Shown here: positions 61,160 through 64,000 of the stretch, piece by piece
Numbering within the stretch: the first letter of the stretch is position 1
Layout: every line of letters starts with the position of its first letter
Source: a virus
IMG/VR virus record: IMGVR_UViG_3300047564_004450
Span: 1 to 64,000 of that record
DNA: 64,000 nucleotides
Reading direction: 5' to 3' (one strand)
The notes under the pieces: model-generated
The model's database searches: none
The model's input: the letters and a program-made list of their open reading frames with translations, nothing else
Told to the model about the DNA's origin: nothing
Position numbers and translations under genes: made by a program

Positions 61160-63856
61160 ATGACAAGAAATAGATACAACACAGGAAGATCTCTCAGAAG
61201 AGATGCAACTGGAATTACCAGTGATAGATATAGTTACATTGGATTAGATCAGGTTGAACCTCATCTTGGTGATCCTTCGGTTGGTATCGCATCTACTGGT
61301 AATAATCCGCCAGGATTGGGACTTCCAAGATCAACTTATGTTTTAGCAGCTAGACCTGGAGATCCGAGAAGATATTGGATCGATCCATTTGATTTGGATA
61401 CTGACGGCATTCAAGGTCTGCAGGGAACTCAGGGTTCTCAAGGTATGCAAGGCAATCAAGGCACCCAAGGTATGCAGGGTCTACAGGGTGCCTTGAGTAA
61501 TTTCCAAGGAACCCAAGGGAGACAGGGAACTCAAGGTCTTCAGGGAAATCAAGGGAGACAAGGAACTCAAGGACTGCAAGGAGCACTTAGCAATTTCCAA
61601 GGAACTCAGGGAACAGCAAGTGGACAAGGTACTCAAGGTCTTCAAGGTCTTCAGGGAAATCAAGGAGTTCAAGGACCACAAGGAACTCAAGGATTCCAAG
61701 GGACAATAGGATCTCAGGGATACCAAGGTGTTCAAGGAATTGCAAATCAAGGTATTAGAGGAGATCAAGGTGTTCAAGGAGCTTTAAGTAATTTCCAAGG
61801 AACCCAAGGTGTTAATGGTCAACAAGGATTGCAAGGATTGCAAGGATTGTCCAACCAAGGTTTTCAGGGAATATCTGGACAAGCAGTATTTAAAGGAGAT
61901 CAAGGTGTTCAAGGTCTTCAAGGTGTTCAGGGTCCATTAAGTAATTTCCAAGGAACACAAGGAAGGCAAGGTCTTCAAGGTGTTCAAGGAGTTCAAGGTC
62001 TTCAGGGAAGGCAAGGTATTCAGGGTAATCAAGGTTTTCAAGGTGCCCAAGGATTTCCTGGAAGTGCTCAAGGAAATCAAGGAACACAGGGCGTTCAGGG
62101 ACAAATTGGAAACTTCCAAGGAACTCAAGGTAGACAAGGTGCTCAAGGAGTTCAAGGAGTTCAAGGTCTTCAGGGAAGGCAAGGTGGTCAAGGAGTTCAA
62201 GGAATTCAAGGCAGTCAAGGTTTTTCAGGAACTTCTCAAGGTGTTCAAGGAACACAAGGATCCCAAGGCGTTCAAGGTCCACTAAGTAATTTCCAAGGTG
62301 TCCAAGGTCTTCAAGGTCTTTCTGGATCTTTACAAGGTCTTCAAGGAGAACAAGGCGTTCAAGGACTGCAAGGACTGCAAGGAAATCAAGGCGTTTCTGG
62401 TCAAAGTTTTAATCAAGGTCTCCAAGGAAGGCAAGGTCTTCAAGGAGTTCAAGGTCAAATTGGAAACTTCCAAGGAACTCAAGGTGTTCAAGGAAGACAA
62501 GGAACACAAGGAACTATAGGAAATCAGGGATTCCAAGGAAGACAAGGAATACAAGGAACACAAGGTTTTCAAGGTGTTCAGGGGAATCAAGGTGTTCAGG
62601 GAAATCAAGGTATTCAAGGAAGAATTGGAACTTCTATTATTATTATTGGAACAGCCGCAAATATTTCCTCACAGTCTCCAGATCCATCCACTTACTTAAC
62701 AGCTACTTTTCCAGGTGCTCAACCAGGAAATGGTGTTGTTGATAGTGTTACCAATGAAGTCTGGGTATTGCAAGCCAATGGAACAACATGGGTTAATGTT
62801 GGAGATATTTCTATACAAGGTCTTCAAGGTCTTCAAGGTCCTCAAGGTGCTCAAGGATTCCAAGGAACACAAGGTAGACAAGGTGTTCAAGGTGTTCAAG
62901 GCATTCAAGGACTTCAAGGAAGACAAGGAAATCAAGGTGTTCAAGGTCTTCAAGGAATTCAAGGTCTTGCGGCAGCAAAACAATTGGGTGGTAAATTCTT
63001 ATATGATACTGTACAGACAATAGCAGATCCTACTGGAAATGGATATTTTAGACTTAGCACTGCCTGGACTGGAGCTTTTACTCAGTTTGCAATAGACGAA
63101 ACTGATTTTGAAGGAAATTCAATTGTATCGATACTGGATGCCGTTGAGGCTGTAAATAATCCACAAAAAGCTATCTTTACGTTTACAAAAATTGGAGACT
63201 CTAATACTTTTGCTTCATTCTTTGTTACCAATAGAATTACTGATGGAGCAGCATTCAGAAGTTATTTTGTAACGAAAATTAGTTCTAATGGATCTCCCGT
63301 TCTTAATGATCAATTTAATTTAGTAGTGTCATTTGTAGGTGCTCAAGGAACCCAAGGCAGACAAGGACTTCAAGGATTACAGGGAGTTCAAGGAAATCAA
63401 GGAGTTCAGGGCCTTCAGGGTGGAAACTCTGAAACATCTTTGATTGTTGCACTTGGAGATGAATTTACAAACATTGGAATTGGAACAAGTGTAGTAACAT
63501 TTAGGGTTCCATTTAAGTGTAGAATTACAGAACCACCAACAATTTCACTTTCATCTGCTGCAGTTGTTGGAATTACCAGTGTAGATGTTTTATATGCAGA
63601 TAGAAATGCTAGCCCAGCTTCCTTTAATTCTTGGACAAGTATATACTCAAGTCGGACAACAGTAGCAAATATCGCAGTAGGAAACTACCAAAGTGAAACT
63701 GGATTTGTTAATACCCCAACTCTCTTAAATTCACCAACAACATTCCCAAATCAAGTTTTAAATAGAAATGATCAATTAAGATTTGATATTACTGGAATAG
63801 GAACTGGAGGAAAGGGATTGAAAGCAATAGTTTATTATTCTAAGGTATCACCATAA
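61160..63856 (+). CDS. Collagen-like fibre protein, 898 aa
   Basis: Residues 83-490 are almost pure Gly-X-Gln triplets (GLQGTQGSQGMQGNQ and similar), broken by LSNFQGTQG or IGNFQGTQG every 30-70 residues. A globular part (~490-550), a second shorter repeat (~552-605), another globular domain (~610-725), a third short repeat and a beta C-terminal domain (~755-898, ending KAIVYYSKVSP) follow. The repeats should form a collagen-type triple helix with Gln in the Y position and almost no proline. Likely a trimeric fibre shaft with receptor-facing knobs. Repeats make four other frames open by chance; only this one is a gene. Confidence 0.8.
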   Translation: MTRNRYNTGRSLRRDATGITSDRYSYIGLDQVEPHLGDPSVGIASTGNNPPGLGLPRSTYVLAARPGDPRRYWIDPFDLDTDGIQGLQGTQGSQGMQGNQGTQGMQGLQGALSNFQGTQGRQGTQGLQGNQGRQGTQGLQGALSNFQGTQGTASGQGTQGLQGLQGNQGVQGPQGTQGFQGTIGSQGYQGVQGIANQGIRGDQGVQGALSNFQGTQGVNGQQGLQGLQGLSNQGFQGISGQAVFKGDQGVQGLQGVQGPLSNFQGTQGRQGLQGVQGVQGLQGRQGIQGNQGFQGAQGFPGSAQGNQGTQGVQGQIGNFQGTQGRQGAQGVQGVQGLQGRQGGQGVQGIQGSQGFSGTSQGVQGTQGSQGVQGPLSNFQGVQGLQGLSGSLQGLQGEQGVQGLQGLQGNQGVSGQSFNQGLQGRQGLQGVQGQIGNFQGTQGVQGRQGTQGTIGNQGFQGRQGIQGTQGFQGVQGNQGVQGNQGIQGRIGTSIIIIGTAANISSQSPDPSTYLTATFPGAQPGNGVVDSVTNEVWVLQANGTTWVNVGDISIQGLQGLQGPQGAQGFQGTQGRQGVQGVQGIQGLQGRQGNQGVQGLQGIQGLAAAKQLGGKFLYDTVQTIADPTGNGYFRLSTAWTGAFTQFAIDETDFEGNSIVSILDAVEAVNNPQKAIFTFTKIGDSNTFASFFVTNRITDGAAFRSYFVTKISSNGSPVLNDQFNLVVSFVGAQGTQGRQGLQGLQGVQGNQGVQGLQGGNSETSLIVALGDEFTNIGIGTSVVTFRVPFKCRITEPPTISLSSAAVVGITSVDVLYADRNASPASFNSWTSIYSSRTTVANIAVGNYQSETGFVNTPTLLNSPTTFPNQVLNRNDQLRFDITGIGTGGKGLKAIVYYSKVSP
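61406..62629 (+). repeat. G-X-Q coding repeat (9-bp period)
   Basis: Degenerate tandem triplets of the type CAAGGT/CAAGGA plus one variable codon run for 1.2 kb. Longer units ending in the LSNFQG interruption recur, so the array probably expands and shrinks by recombination. Confidence 0.85.
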
Positions 63857-63880
63857 TATTATTTTAAGAGGAATTAATTT

Positions 63881-64000
63881 ATGCCAGGTCCAGATGCTCA
63901 AGGTGGAATTCATTATATACTTGACACAACAAAGTTTCCAGTTATAGGTGAAGTAAGTTTTGCTTGTTCAACTAGGGAATATTTGTGGCAGGTTCCTGCT
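63881..64000 (+). CDS. Start of a virion-type gene, cut by window end
   Basis: ATG 63881 follows AAGAGGAATTAATTT, a good ribosome binding site. The 40 visible residues begin MPGPDAQGGIHYILDTTKF and stay open to the last base. Too short for a family call; its place after the collagen-like gene suggests another virion component. Confidence 0.55.
   Translation, partial: MPGPDAQGGIHYILDTTKFPVIGEVSFACSTREYLWQVPA

Noticed and set aside
61406-62629. CRISPR-like array
   Set aside because: The repeats are short, in-frame coding triplets with no unique spacers of constant length.
61481-63023. Long open frames in other phases and on the minus strand across the collagen-like gene
   Set aside because: They are mirror images of the 9-bp G-X-Q repeat, which lacks stop codons in several frames; no start signals and no sensible proteins.

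Overview
The window is the genome of a T4-like cyanophage (a marine Synechococcus/Prochlorococcus myovirus). The evidence is phage copies of the photosystem II core genes psbA and psbD, a T4 replication/late-transcription block (genes 33, 59 and 32), T4 baseplate genes (53, 48, 4, 54, 26, 51, 27, 5), auxiliary genes typical of cyanophages (speD, thyX, phoH, cp12, a glutaredoxin) and T4-type late promoters (ATAAATA, TATAAATA, CTAAATA). Most genes are AT-rich; psbA, psbD, gene 32 and the front of thyX are visibly richer in GC. Both ends of the window cut through genes.

Layout. 1-2323: psbA (5' end missing) and psbD, each followed by a strong intrinsic terminator whose T-run leads straight into the start codon of a tiny membrane peptide. 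2353-5551: an ATP-grasp ligase and a three-domain glycan enzyme. 5600-9652: small genes, speD, a probable glutamine riboswitch with its downstream peptide, and thyX. 9661-14062: phoH, a PD-(D/E)XK nuclease, genes 33 and 59, a DUF1825 protein, an FkbM-type methyltransferase and gene 32. 14063-16561 (minus strand): baseplate/head genes 4, 48 and 53, with their own late promoters. 16595-38534 (plus strand): a long baseplate-hub operon that includes two giant proteins carrying cell-wall hydrolase domains, CP12, a gene 5 split into OB-fold and spike proteins, two related fibre proteins and a 2OG-Fe(II) oxygenase. 38503-39339 (minus): a glycosyltransferase-like gene. 39405-40916: small genes and six tRNA genes behind sigma-70-like promoters. 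40980-64000: very large virion proteins (2096, 2974, 1501 and 898 residues) built from beta-repeat modules, a PA14-like domain and a Gln-rich collagen-like shaft.

How it works together. Early genes are read by host polymerase from sigma-70-like promoters, nearly all with 17-bp spacing; virion genes use T4-type late promoters. The auxiliary genes would keep photosystem II turning over (D1, D2), restrain the Calvin cycle (CP12), supply thymidylate (ThyX) and polyamines (SpeD), and sense glutamine. The hub operon supplies the puncturing device. Its second giant protein combines an amidase, a SleB-type hydrolase, an M23 peptidase, an M15 peptidase, a GH24 lysozyme and a degenerate second M23 domain, and its neighbour carries a GH19 domain. 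This concentration of cell-wall enzymes in the tail is the most striking feature of the window.
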